A DNA stretch of 64,000 bases from Robiginitomaculum_A sp036478535. GTDB lineage: Bacteria > Pseudomonadota > Alphaproteobacteria > Caulobacterales > Maricaulaceae. The DNA lies in NCBI GenBank assembly GCA_965224735.1, contig OZ245059.1:310001-374000 (forward strand), read 5' to 3'. This document shows positions 27,349 to 37,200 of this stretch, in pieces (position 1 is the first letter of the stretch; every line of letters starts with the position of its first letter). A program made the translations under genes and the position numbers. Under the pieces are notes generated by a model. The model was not told where the DNA came from, did not search any database, and saw only the letters and a program-made list of their open reading frames with translations.

Positions 27349-28084
27349 GGGGTTGTCCCAGATAACTATGTCAAATACTTCTTAACCCGCTGATTTAACA
27401 ATCTTTTTTGTGTCAGTGGGTCACTGTTGTTAAAACGCCACTCACATTCCTTTAAATATAAGCCAAAATGGGCTTTTGGTACACCATTAAATTTCCTCAT
27501 ATGACGCTTAGCTTGGTGGAATTTATGCCCTTTGGGTAGAAATTCTCGATACCATTGATGTGATTGTGCCCGTTGGCGAACAGTTTTGAATGGTTGATCC
27601 GGTAGTGTTTGAACTCAGAGGTATCCAGTACATTATAGCCGCGCCAGCAGTCGCTATAAACGATGCTATCGGGCACCACTTTACGCTGGATGATCGGATA
27701 TAAAGTCTTGGAAGAGGCATTCGGAATAATCTTGGTGTAGACCTTGCCGCCGCGCTTTAACAGCCCAAATACGGGAACTTTATCGCCCGCGCCACGCCCA
27801 CGCTTACCTTTGCGTTTGCCGCCAAAATAGCTTTCATCAACTTCGATCTCGCCGCCGAAAGCCTCTTGTTCCATCAGCTCCAACTCGAAGGTAATAATCT
27901 CGCGCAAACGGTGGAAATAATAAGCCGCTGACTTACGATTAACCCCGCAAAGGTGGGCCGCGCAACGCGCCGTCGTTCCAGCAACAAAATACTCAACTAA
28001 ACGTCTCTGTTTATACTGACTTAATCTGCTCTTTCTCATACTGCCCTCTATAACACATAATTATGCGTTATCTGGGACAGCCCC
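27349..28084 (-). mobile_element. IS1595-family (IS1016-like) insertion sequence, defective
   Basis: A 736-bp element bounded by inverted ends GGGGTTGTCCCAGATAAC (left) and GGGGCTGTCCCAGATAAC (right, reverse complement), 17/18 identical. No clean target duplication is evident: the 8-bp flanks are AAAATTAA and ATTTTTAA. It sits between the hydroxyacid dehydrogenase and RNase D genes. The transposase frame is interrupted, so the copy is probably immobile on its own. Confidence 0.88.
27366..28039 (-). pseudogene. IS1595-family transposase, frameshifted
   Basis: The first 165 or so codons match the family: an HTH region (AAHLCGVNRKSAAYYF), then the DDE-like core with GGEIEVDESYFGGKRKGKRG, IVYSDCWRGY and FKHYRINHSK ... 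HNHINGIENF. After IENF the frame runs to an early stop at 27497. The expected continuation, QAKRHMRKFNGVPK to a stop at 27366, follows in another frame. About 20 bp of unexpected sequence sit at the junction (about 27520-27545), which may be a decayed duplication. Confidence 0.8.
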
Positions 28085-28117
28085 ATTTTTAATTAATAAT
28101 GCTTCACAAATTCGTGC

Positions 28118-28744
28118 TTATTTTCGCGCGAAACTATGGGAGAAAATATCAATTCCGTTCCAATCTAAAAGATCAAGCGCAGCGCGGGTTGGCAAAAAAT
28201 CAAAGCAGGCTTGCGCAATCTCATACCGGTCTTCACGCATCAGGCGCGCCGTTAAAATGCGCTGCAACTGATGCAAATACAAAACGTCGCTGGCGGCATA
28301 TTCGAGCTGCGCTTTGCTGAGACTCTCAGAGGCCCAATCAGAACTTTGTTGTTGTTTGGAGAGATCAATATTGATCAGCTCTTTACACAGAGCTTTTAGG
28401 CCATGCGCATCCGTATATGTGCGCACAAGAGCAGAGGCGATTTTCGTGCAATAGAGCGGCGTAATATCTACGCCTAAATCTCGTTTCATAATGGCAACGT
28501 CAAAACGGGCAAAATGAAAAATTTTCTCAACGTCATTATTGTTCATCAAGGTTTTTAAATTTGGACAATCATATGTGTCGCGGTTGACCTGCACAATATG
28601 TGCGTCCCCATCTCCAGAGGAGAGCTGCACCAAGCAGAGTTTATCCCGAACCAGCGAGAGTCCTTGTGTTTCTGTATCCACGGCAACACAGCCTCCAAAA
28701 TCGACCCCATCAGGTAAATCCCCTTTGTGTAAATGAATAGCCAT
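28118..28744 (-). CDS. rnd: Ribonuclease D
   Basis: A 208-residue DEDDy 3'-5' exoribonuclease, the short alphaproteobacterial form without HRDC domains. DTET (D23, E25), HFARFD and YAASDVLYL carry the metal ligands and tyrosine. The start at 28744 is preferred because GAGGAC lies at SD distance and homologues start with a similar HLHKGDLP strand; an upstream start at 28810 would add 22 unlikely residues. Role in tRNA 3'-end processing and RNA decay. Confidence 0.92.
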   Translation of the reverse strand: MAIHLHKGDLPDGVDFGGCVAVDTETQGLSLVRDKLCLVQLSSGDGDAHIVQVNRDTYDCPNLKTLMNNNDVEKIFHFARFDVAIMKRDLGVDITPLYCTKIASALVRTYTDAHGLKALCKELINIDLSKQQQSSDWASESLSKAQLEYAASDVLYLHQLQRILTARLMREDRYEIAQACFDFLPTRAALDLLDWNGIDIFSHSFARK

Positions 28745-28909
28745 ACTGTCCTCATTTCTAAACCTAGGTTCTTCTACGCAACAAAGAGCGCTAGGGCAAG
28801 CCTTCGTCATGATGAGTATACGCCGCCCTCTCTTTATCTACTTACCGAAAACGGCCTGACCAATGTGCAGAAGAACTGGCCAATGCGCAGGATAAACAGC
28901 AAAATTAGT

Positions 28910-30196
28910 TTATTTTCCTAAAATCACTTTGAGTAATTTTTGCTCGACATAAGCGTTGGCTGGATAGCCGTTGGCGTGCTGCCAAGCGCGAATGGCGCGG
29001 CGGGAATTGGGGCCTATTTTACCATCAACGCCGCCCGTGTTAAAGCCTTGACGGGTGAGGGCAATTTGTAAGTTCTCCTTATCCGTTAGCGAGAGTGGTT
29101 TGTCGTCTCTTGGCCAATCTTTGAGTATCGCGCGGTTCCCTTTAAAGCTTTCTGCCAGAACATGAATGCCCATCGCATAAGCAGTCGAGTTATTGTATTT
29201 CTTGATAACATCAAAGTTTTTAAAACTAAGGAATACAGGCCCGTTAGAGCCCGCAGGGACGAGAAGCTTGGCCTCTAAAGACAGGGCATCTTTAGGCCAA
29301 TTTTTCCCGCTAATGGGGCGCACGCCTAGGGACGTCCAGCCTGCTATTGTGCGTTTGGTGCCATCTGAAAGCCCAAAATCAAAACCTTTTGGCAAAACGA
29401 TTTCAGTAAGCACTGGCTCCTCAGGGCGCCAGCCAAATCGGTTGAGATAATGTGCGGTAGATGCGAGCGCGTCTCCAGTATCTTCCCACAAATCTTTATT
29501 GCCATTACTGTTATAATCTATGGCATAATCACGAAAAGTGGTTGGGATAAATTGGGTCATACCCATAGCGCCAGCCCATGAACCCGTTAATTGCTCCCGC
29601 CTTATATCGCCGCGCGCCAACATATCCAATATACCGTAAAGTTGCGCCGTACCAAATTTGCTGCGCCGCCCTTCAAAAGCAAAGGTAGACAAGGCGTTGA
29701 TAATGTCATGATCACCAAGAAATTTTCCATATGAGCTTTCTAGTCCCCAAATAGCGGTTAGAATTTCTTTATTCACGCCGTACCGCGATTTGATACCCTC
29801 ATAGAGTTGACCGTGCATAGATATCTTTTCCATGCCGCCATTAATACGGGCTGTAGATTTAACGCCGTCCACATAGGACCAAATCGGGCGAGAAAACTCA
29901 GCCTGTTTTTCATTGCGATCCAGGGCCTTTGGATCAATAATTGCTGGCGCAATGGTGTTACGGACTAAATCCTCGGCATAACCTTTAGAAATAGCCTGTT
30001 TGATAAACCGCTGTTTCCAATTTTCAAACCGCTCGGTTTGCGTCGATACAGTCTTAGAGGCACTCTTAATTTCTGGCGCATGTTCAGCGGATTTGCGCAT
30101 GGTTTTAGCTTGATATTGCAGCGTTGCGGGTGCAGGTTTTGGTGAAGCGGCGCAAGCCCCAAAAACTAAAGAGAAGAGAGTGAAATATTTTATCAT
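28910..30196 (-). CDS. Lytic murein transglycosylase (MltB-like) with peptidoglycan-binding domain
   Basis: Cleaves peptidoglycan glycan strands in the periplasm. The 428-residue protein has a short signal sequence with Cys15 in a weak lipobox (FGAC), so a lipoprotein is possible. The SLT_2 domain (about 55-345) has the catalytic E153 in AIWGLESSYGKFLG, and a PG_binding_1 domain occupies about 370-428 (NTGGVDGKIGPNSRRAI). Length and order match the alphaproteobacterial MltB group. It is divergent from rpmJ. Confidence 0.9.
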   Translation of the reverse strand: MIKYFTLFSLVFGACAASPKPAPATLQYQAKTMRKSAEHAPEIKSASKTVSTQTERFENWKQRFIKQAISKGYAEDLVRNTIAPAIIDPKALDRNEKQAEFSRPIWSYVDGVKSTARINGGMEKISMHGQLYEGIKSRYGVNKEILTAIWGLESSYGKFLGDHDIINALSTFAFEGRRSKFGTAQLYGILDMLARGDIRREQLTGSWAGAMGMTQFIPTTFRDYAIDYNSNGNKDLWEDTGDALASTAHYLNRFGWRPEEPVLTEIVLPKGFDFGLSDGTKRTIAGWTSLGVRPISGKNWPKDALSLEAKLLVPAGSNGPVFLSFKNFDVIKKYNNSTAYAMGIHVLAESFKGNRAILKDWPRDDKPLSLTDKENLQIALTRQGFNTGGVDGKIGPNSRRAIRAWQHANGYPANAYVEQKLLKVILGK

Positions 30197-30305
30197 AAAT
30201 TAAGCTAGCAAATTTAGACTCGGCTTGCCAGAACCGATTACAAAAATTACAGTAATAATAGGGAGCTTTATCATAGAATAAGCTTAAAAATAGTGCTGGC
30301 AAGTG

Positions 30306-30333
30306 CTTGACTTAAGTGGGGAGCGCCTATAAG
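30306..30333 (+). promoter_or_regulatory. rpmJ promoter candidate
   Basis: CTTGAC (30306-30311), 16-bp spacer, TATAAG (30328-30333). It lies 32 bp before the rpmJ ATG. The first 17 bases (CTTGACTTnnGTGGGGA) recur in the rpsD upstream region. Confidence 0.6.
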
Positions 30334-30364
30334 TTTCGCGCTCGAATTAGATATAAGGTATGAC

Positions 30365-30490
30365 ATGAAAGTCCGTAGTTCTTTGAAATCTTTAAAAGGT
30401 CGTCATCGCGACTGCCAAATCGTGCGCCGCAAAGGCCGCCTTTATGTTATCAACAAAACCAACCCACGTTTTAAAGCGCGTCAAGGTTAA
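30365..30490 (+). CDS. rpmJ: 50S ribosomal protein L36 (41-residue form)
   Basis: A 41-codon gene. It starts MKVRSSLKSLKGRHRDCQ and ends NPRFKARQG, the alphaproteobacterial L36 variant with a reduced zinc-ligand set (one Cys visible, C17). It has its own promoter and a strong terminator and is separated from the other ribosomal genes. Confidence 0.96.
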   Translation: MKVRSSLKSLKGRHRDCQIVRRKGRLYVINKTNPRFKARQG

Positions 30491-30544
30491 TTGGTACTCA
30501 TTGTGCGCCGCAGTGCTAAAGCGTAAAATTATCAAGAATAAATG

Positions 30545-30584
30545 ATGAAGCCTCTTGCGAAAACTCGCAGGAGGCTTCATTTTG
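30545..30584 (+). terminator. Strong intrinsic terminator after rpmJ
   Basis: ATGAAGCCTCTTGCGA and TCGCAGGAGGCTTCAT form a 16-bp stem with one mismatch around an AAAC tetraloop, followed by TTTG. The stem contains in-frame ATG codons that would otherwise be mistaken for the start of the TPR gene. Confidence 0.92.
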
Positions 30585-30589
30585 TCTAT

Positions 30590-31303
30590 ATGATGGGTAA
30601 ATTTTTTATCAACTTGGCTTTGGTCTGTTTTTGTAACGCGAGCGCATTTGCACAGCAAGCACCCCAAAAGCAAATACTCCAAAAGCAAACACCCCAGCAA
30701 GATGTACCTGTGCCAACGCCTGAAGCGCCAAAATTAGAAATACCCGATACACCTATCGCCGATAATTTTTCTGGCAAGCCAAAGGGCGGTAAAGATTTAA
30801 CCGTCCGCTCTGAAGAAGGCCGCGCGAAAATGCTGGAACAGCTGTTTCGGAATTTGTCTCAATCCGTAACCGAAGAAGATGCAAAACTGATTGCCGAAGA
30901 AATCTGGGCCGTGTTTTTACAATCAGGGAGCGCTACAGTAGATTTTATTTTGCTGCGCGGCATTACAGCTGAAAAAAATGGCGATTTGGTTTTAGCCCGC
31001 CGTATGTATGACCATGTTTTGCGTCTCGCCCCTGATTATGCCGAAGGCTGGTCGCGCTCAGGCAGGCTTGCATTTAACCAGCGTGATTTTAACCGTGCTA
31101 CGTCTGATATAACCCACGCCTTAACAATAGAACCGCGCCATTTTTATGCGCTTTGGACCCTTGCTAATATTCTAGAAACGCTCGCCCATACAGATCAAGC
31201 GCTCGAAGTATATATAGAAGCCGAAAAGATCTACCCGCTTCACCCCAAAATAAAAGCAAGGGTTAAGAAGCTAAAGGAAAGTGTTATAGGCAAAGCGCTC
31301 TAG
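30590..31303 (+). CDS. Secreted TPR-repeat protein
   Basis: 237 residues from the ATG at 30590. This start is chosen because the upstream in-frame ATG at 30542 lies in the rpmJ terminator stem and because a signal peptide then begins at once (MMGKFFINLALVCFCNASAFAQ, cut after AFA). A Gln/Pro-rich linker follows, coded partly by a 15-bp tandem repeat (30664-30693). Two to three TPR units occupy about 120-230 (GDLVLARRMYDHVLRLAPDY and neighbours). Role unknown; periplasmic scaffolding is the usual inference. Confidence 0.72.
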   Translation: MMGKFFINLALVCFCNASAFAQQAPQKQILQKQTPQQDVPVPTPEAPKLEIPDTPIADNFSGKPKGGKDLTVRSEEGRAKMLEQLFRNLSQSVTEEDAKLIAEEIWAVFLQSGSATVDFILLRGITAEKNGDLVLARRMYDHVLRLAPDYAEGWSRSGRLAFNQRDFNRATSDITHALTIEPRHFYALWTLANILETLAHTDQALEVYIEAEKIYPLHPKIKARVKKLKESVIGKAL

Positions 31304-31313
31304 GGTCTGTGGA

Positions 31314-31341
31314 TAAAAAATAGGCGCTTGAAGGCGCCTAT
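31314..31341 (-). terminator. Terminator between the TPR gene and the TonB receptor gene
   Basis: ATAGGCGC (31320-31327) and GCGCCTAT (31334-31341) pair perfectly around TTGAAG. On the minus strand the stem is followed by a T run, so it best terminates the receptor gene, but it could serve both convergent genes. Confidence 0.82.
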
Positions 31342-31366
31342 AAGTTTATCACCATTCAACTCTGAT

Positions 31367-33913
31367 TTAGAACTGGGACGACACTTGAAGGTAATAGCTC
31401 CCACCATTAAAACCTGCAGGGTGGTTCAATGGGTAAATGGCGCCCAAGAAACCACCGTCGCGTCCTGTATATTTGCCAGTTGTCCATTCTTCTGGATACG
31501 CATTCAGAAGATTTTTTGCGCCGATAGCAACCCGGAAAGCTTCATTGAAAGTATATCCAATTTCGGCATCGACGATGAAGATAGATGGCGTTTCAATCGG
31601 CAAGCTAGGATCATTGAACAGCGAATCATAAACAGATGAGAAATGATTGGCTCTAATTAAGCCGTCAAAAGCATCTGCTTTATGAGAGATAGTAAATGTC
31701 GTCCGTGTTGTGGGCAGGCTTTCTTCAATTTCGCGCGCACGAGCATCGGTAATGGTTGCGCCGCGATTTGTAACATTTGTATCATTATAGTTAAATGCAA
31801 CGGTGAAGTCAGTATCACCGAAATTTGATGCTACTGTATAGTTTGCTACAACATCGACGCCACTTGTTTTTGTGTCAAAGTCATTCACGAAGAAATTGAC
31901 TTGACCAATCGTTGCGGCTTCTGGAATTCCTGCATCAAGAAGTGCTTGGCGCTGGGTAGCGTTAATGCCCTGGAAAGTTAGAGCCACGCGGTCTTTAACT
32001 TGGATATTAAAGTAGTCAGCCGTTACACTAAGGTCGCCCAATTTAGCTGTGAAGCCCAAGCTAATATTACGAGCTTTCTCTGGATCAAGTTGCCCGCCAC
32101 CAAAGAACTTAGCAATAGGGTTCGTGCTGGCAATAACAAGTTGCTCGGTCAAAACACCGTTCGCAAACCCGGTCGAAGCCCGTTGAAGATTAGATTGTCC
32201 CAAAGTTGGCGCTCTGAAACCCGTACTAATCGAACCACGAAGGTTGAGATTATCCGTCACCGCAAAAAGGCCCGCAAGTTTGACATTAAAGGTCTTGCCG
32301 AAATCGGAGAAATTTTCAAAACGCGCAGCACCAGATAGAATCAATCTTTCAGTTACATCCGCTTCAAGGTCCACATAGGCACCGACACTATTGCGAGAGA
32401 ACGCGCCTGCAACATTGTCGTTAAAGCCCTGAAACCCATTTGAGCCAGCTGAAAAACCTTGTGAAATATACGGACCCACAGCATATGAGGCCGCATCGCC
32501 CGCTCCAATCGCGAACTCTTCCGTTTGATATTGTGCGCCAAATGCAATGTTCAAATCAGACGCTAAACCAACATCTTTTTGATAGGTGAAATCAGCATTT
32601 GCAATAAGCTCTGTCTGGCTTTGGGAACCCAAATCAAACGAAGTTGGTGAATCCGGGCCTAGAGAAGCATTGATGGTGTTAGAAATTTTATAATCCAAGC
32701 TATTCTTACCAATACCAGCGCTAAAATCATAAGTTAACCCATTATCCATTTCGCCGCGAAAGCCCGCTGTAATGGCCGTATCTACAACAACACCGCCAAA
32801 CCGAGGAGTGAAACCACCCGGAAATTTCTTGAAGAACGAGAAGCAGTTATCCGGCGCACTATTTACGAAAGCCTGGGCATCGGCAAAACTTGTTGTTGGT
32901 AAAGGGCCAACAGGGCATCCACCCGCACCTGTTAAATCAGCGAAAAGATGGTTGCCGCCAGAAACAAATACACCGCTCCGTTTTGTTGGGTTACGATAGA
33001 AAAAGCTGCCATCTACCTCGCGGGTTGCGTACGTGCCAAAACTATAGACTTCTCCCGTGCCCATAGGTACTGCCATGTTGACGGCAAATTTATAATCGTT
33101 TTTAACTTCTGGCTGCCCCCACACAACAACCGTAGGCTTAGCTACAGGAAAACCTGCTGCTGCGAGTGCTGTAGCGCCGCTCTTCGTGCCTGCTCCGTCT
33201 TGAACACCACGGCTTGTTGCTTCTTGATCTTTTATGTTCATTGCAACTGTAAGAAAGCCCTCATCCCCAAGGGTGAAGCCAACAAGGGCTGCTGCTTCGA
33301 GTGTGGTGCCATCGCCTTTATAGGTTGATCCATATTGAACAACGAATTTGCGCGCTTCAGGGTCATCCGAGAGTGTGTAGTTGATAACGCCAGCAATCGC
33401 ATCAGAGCCGTACTGGGCTGCCGCGCCATCACGAAGAATTTCAACTGACTTCAAGCTGGTGCCAAAAAGAGGGTTAACATCAACGCCCTGTGCGCCTCTA
33501 TTCACGCCAGAAACAAATTCTCCGACAACAGCGCCGCGATGACGGCGTTTCCCATTGACCAAAACCAACGTATGGTCAGAAGGAAGAGCCCGTAAGTTTA
33601 CAGGGCGGATAAGCGTGGCCGCATCGCTGATAGGCTCGCGTCCAGCATTTAGTGAAGGCACAACAGATATCAGAGTGTCAATAATATCTGTACTGCCTTG
33701 TGAGCTTAAATCGCTACCTTTTATCACGTCAACAGGCACCGGCGCCGTTAATGTTGAACGTGGTTGCGCCCGGCGCGAACCTAGCACAATAATTACATCA
33801 TCAGCAGAAGTGTCGTCAGTTGTCTGCGCGTAGGCCGTGGGTGTCATAACACAAGCCAGCAACGCTACAGATGCTGTGGTGGTTAGGTGTTTTTTTAGTG
33901 TAAATCTAAACAT
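31367..33913 (-). CDS. TonB-dependent outer-membrane receptor
   Basis: An 848-residue receptor with a signal peptide ending TAYAQ, an N-terminal TonB-box-like segment (DDVIIVLGS), a plug domain with LVLVNGKRRHRGAVV and VEILRDGAAAQYGSDAIAGVINY, then a 22-strand-type barrel ending in aromatic YYLQVSSQF. The substrate is not evident. The gene stands alone without iron-regulator or transporter neighbours. The 290-bp region upstream (33914-34203) has no gene and probably holds its promoter. Confidence 0.93.
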   Translation of the reverse strand: MFRFTLKKHLTTTASVALLACVMTPTAYAQTTDDTSADDVIIVLGSRRAQPRSTLTAPVPVDVIKGSDLSSQGSTDIIDTLISVVPSLNAGREPISDAATLIRPVNLRALPSDHTLVLVNGKRRHRGAVVGEFVSGVNRGAQGVDVNPLFGTSLKSVEILRDGAAAQYGSDAIAGVINYTLSDDPEARKFVVQYGSTYKGDGTTLEAAALVGFTLGDEGFLTVAMNIKDQEATSRGVQDGAGTKSGATALAAAGFPVAKPTVVVWGQPEVKNDYKFAVNMAVPMGTGEVYSFGTYATREVDGSFFYRNPTKRSGVFVSGGNHLFADLTGAGGCPVGPLPTTSFADAQAFVNSAPDNCFSFFKKFPGGFTPRFGGVVVDTAITAGFRGEMDNGLTYDFSAGIGKNSLDYKISNTINASLGPDSPTSFDLGSQSQTELIANADFTYQKDVGLASDLNIAFGAQYQTEEFAIGAGDAASYAVGPYISQGFSAGSNGFQGFNDNVAGAFSRNSVGAYVDLEADVTERLILSGAARFENFSDFGKTFNVKLAGLFAVTDNLNLRGSISTGFRAPTLGQSNLQRASTGFANGVLTEQLVIASTNPIAKFFGGGQLDPEKARNISLGFTAKLGDLSVTADYFNIQVKDRVALTFQGINATQRQALLDAGIPEAATIGQVNFFVNDFDTKTSGVDVVANYTVASNFGDTDFTVAFNYNDTNVTNRGATITDARAREIEESLPTTRTTFTISHKADAFDGLIRANHFSSVYDSLFNDPSLPIETPSIFIVDAEIGYTFNEAFRVAIGAKNLLNAYPEEWTTGKYTGRDGGFLGAIYPLNHPAGFNGGSYYLQVSSQF

Positions 33914-34203
33914 TGTAGTTCCCCTTCATAGTTGTTCAAAGTTTCTTTTTTATATGTCATTTTTGCTTGCCGCCGAAAGATCCCCGAAGTATTTCATAGT
34001 GCGGCGGTAACGGCTCAAATATACCATACGAGTAAAAGTCCTTTTGCCTTAAAATTTGCTTATTAACCTTGAATAGACTTATAATTGAAAAAAAGTGGGT
34101 CACTTTACCTTGCTAACACATAAATACGGCAAATTAAACTCGGCGATTGACCAGTGAATTCCTTTGATTTGAATTGCAATCTTTAGCCATATTTTTTGAA
34201 ACT

Positions 34204-37200
34204 TTAAAGGCTAGCCAACAGAGCCACATTTCCTCCTGAAGCGGTGGTGTTTATGCAAATATGGCGCTCCAACGTACAGCGGTCCACCATATCTTGCCCG
34301 CCTATTAACGGGAGCAACGGGCCTTCGCGCTTGCTCAAGGCAACACGAATATTTCGAGCCATGTCTGCTTGGCCAAAATAGGCTACCGCTTCAAATTCTA
34401 GCAATTTAGTCAGATAATCAAAATCACAGCTACCATCTAGAGCATGCTCACCTGAAGCCCCTGCACATATGATAACGGCTTTACACCCATTCTCTTGGGC
34501 AATTTTTGCCTGCCTCTTTGCATCTTTCAGGTTAGGGCCAAGGCATAAAATTGTTCCGCGCGGATACAATGAAAGGCGGTTGGACTCACCAGTTGGCCCT
34601 GGTAATTCAAGGCTGTTTAATGGTTTTCTAGTTGCTTTTGAAATTTTTGAAAGTAAGGCTTGAACCATTTCAATTGATAAGGGTGTACCTTTGTCTTTTA
34701 CCTCAGAATACTCGAACGCTTGTTTTGTGAAATGCTTGACATAGTGCGGCCCGCCCGCTTTAGGGCCTGTCCCTGAAAGCCCTTCACCTCCAAAAGGCTG
34801 TGAGCCAACAACTGCGCCAATTTGGTTGCGGTTCACATAGATATTTCCGACATTAAGCCGCGTCGTCAAAAACTCCACTCGTTGGTCGATGCGCGTGTGC
34901 AGGCCGAATGTCAGGCCGTATTGGCTAGCGTTAATGTCTTCCACAATTTTACCAATCTCATGGGCTTCGTATGTAGCCACATGTAAAACTGGCCCGAAAA
35001 CTTCTTGCTGCATATCGCCTATGCCAGAAACAGAAATAACGGCAGGGCCGATGAAATTGCCTTCTTGCGGACATGGTAATTGCTTTATTAACCTGCCTTC
35101 ACCGCGAGCGGTTTCAATATAATTTGAAATATTTACGCGCGCACTTTCATTGATAATGGAGCCAATATCTGTTGAAAAATCCCACGGGTCGCCAATTTTT
35201 TGCTCACTCATAGCGCCAAGTAACATTTCCATGAAAATATGTGCGACGTCGGACTGCAAATACAAAAGGCGCAGTGCGGAACACCTTTGCCCTGCGGATT
35301 GAAAAGCGGAGTCGATAATATCCTTGACCGCTTGCTCTGGCAAGGCGGTTGAGTCGACAAGCATGGCGTTTAGGCCACCAGTTTCTGCAATTAAGGGTGC
35401 ATAGGGGTTCACCGTTTCGGCCATAGATCGGTTTATGATTTGCGCCGTTATTGTCGAGCCTGTGAAACAAACACCATCGATTTTGGGGGCGGATACAAGT
35501 TGGGCACCAATTGTGCGGCCCTGGCCCAAAACAAGCTGCAAAACTGTTTTTGGTACACCTGCTTTATGCAAAAGTTTCACAGCAAGGGAGGCGATTATCG
35601 GTGTAATTTCCGCAGGTTTCGCTAGAACACCATTACCCGCCGCAAGAGCTGCCGCAATTTGCCCCGTAAAAATAGCCAACGGAAAATTCCACGGCGAAAT
35701 GCAAGTCACAACCCCCAATGGGCTTCGCTCTTTATTTTCATTCCTATCAGGGTCTTTATTCTCTTCAAGGAATTTTGCTTGATGTCCGTAATAGCGAAGG
35801 AAATCGACCGCTTCTCGAATTTCGGCTATAGCATCCCTGGTGGTTTTTCCAGCCTCGCGGGTCAGTAGTGCAAAAATTTCTCCAAAATTTTCTTCATAAA
35901 GCGCGGCGGTTTTATTTAGTATTTCCTGGCGCTCATCTACATTTGAATACCCCCAATGTGTTGCAGAGATTAAGGCCGCCTCCACATCTTTTGCCGAGGC
36001 TTCAATGACACTTCCAGTGCAATCAACAGGATTAGCGGGGCTAAATATCTTTTCTTCTTTATCGCCCACACACGGCTTGGCAAGTATCGAGCGCACAGTC
36101 CATTGTTTGTTTTTAAAAGCTAAGCGAGCGGCTTCTATCTCTGCGAGGTCACTTTGACTATGTATGTCCCAACCTTTAGAATTTTGCCGAGCATCTCCAT
36201 ATAAATCTTTCGGTAAATCGATGTGGTTAAGGCGTTCGCGAACCTGGTTTTCTAACGTCTCGAACGGGTCTGCGCCTACAATTTCAGGAGCAAATGTCTC
36301 GTCGACAATTTGATTGACGAAAGATGAATTGGCACCATTTTCCAAAAGCCGCCGCACTAAATAGGCTAGCAAGTCACTATGGACGCCAACTGGTGCATAA
36401 ATTCTACAGCGTGTAGCTTCAGATTCCATAACCTGTCGATGCAAAACAGAGCCCATGCCGTGAAGCCTCTGAAACTCTAAAGCATCAAGGTTCGAACTCA
36501 GCTCAAGAATAGCGGCTACAGAGTGCGCATTATGTGTAGCGAATTGAGCATATAACCTGCCAGATTGGCCGAGGAGTTTTTTCGCGCAGCAAATATAGGA
36601 AATATCTGTGGCGGCTTTTCTCGTGAAAACGGGATAACCCTTAAGCCCGTCAACTTGTGCCTTTTTGATTTCCGTATCCCAATAAGCACCTTTAACAAGT
36701 CGAACCATGATCTTGCGGTCTAGGTTTTCTGATAGCGCATAAAGCCAATCGAGAACCGCCAAAGCCCGTTTACTATAGGCCTGAACCACAACGCCAAACC
36801 CGTCCCAATTTTCCAACTGATTATTACTCAAAACGGCTTCAATAACATCCAAATACAAATCTAGGCGATCAGCTTCTTCAGCATCAATATTCAGTCCAAT
36901 ATTGGCGTTTTTGGCAAGCAAAGTCAGCGACAAAGTCCGCTGGACTAGCTCGCTTAAGACCCTGTCTTTTTGGCTAACTTCATAGCGAGGGTGTAAAGCG
37001 GATAATTTAATTGAAATGCCAGGCCTATCCCGGACATCATTGGACGCCGTACGCTCGTTAAGCTGCTTGATCATATCTTTGTATGCCTGATAAAATCCGT
37101 CTGCATCTTTTGCGGTTAAGGCTGCTTCACCAAGCATGTCATAGGAGTATGTGAAGCCTTTCTTTTGTTGAGCAACCCCACGTTTCCTTGCTGCGCCGAT

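Noticed and set aside
31307..31315. Perfect DnaA box TGTGGATAA after the TPR gene
   Set aside because: Isolated, outside the origin candidate and not accompanied by other boxes; a nine-base match is expected by chance in 64 kb.
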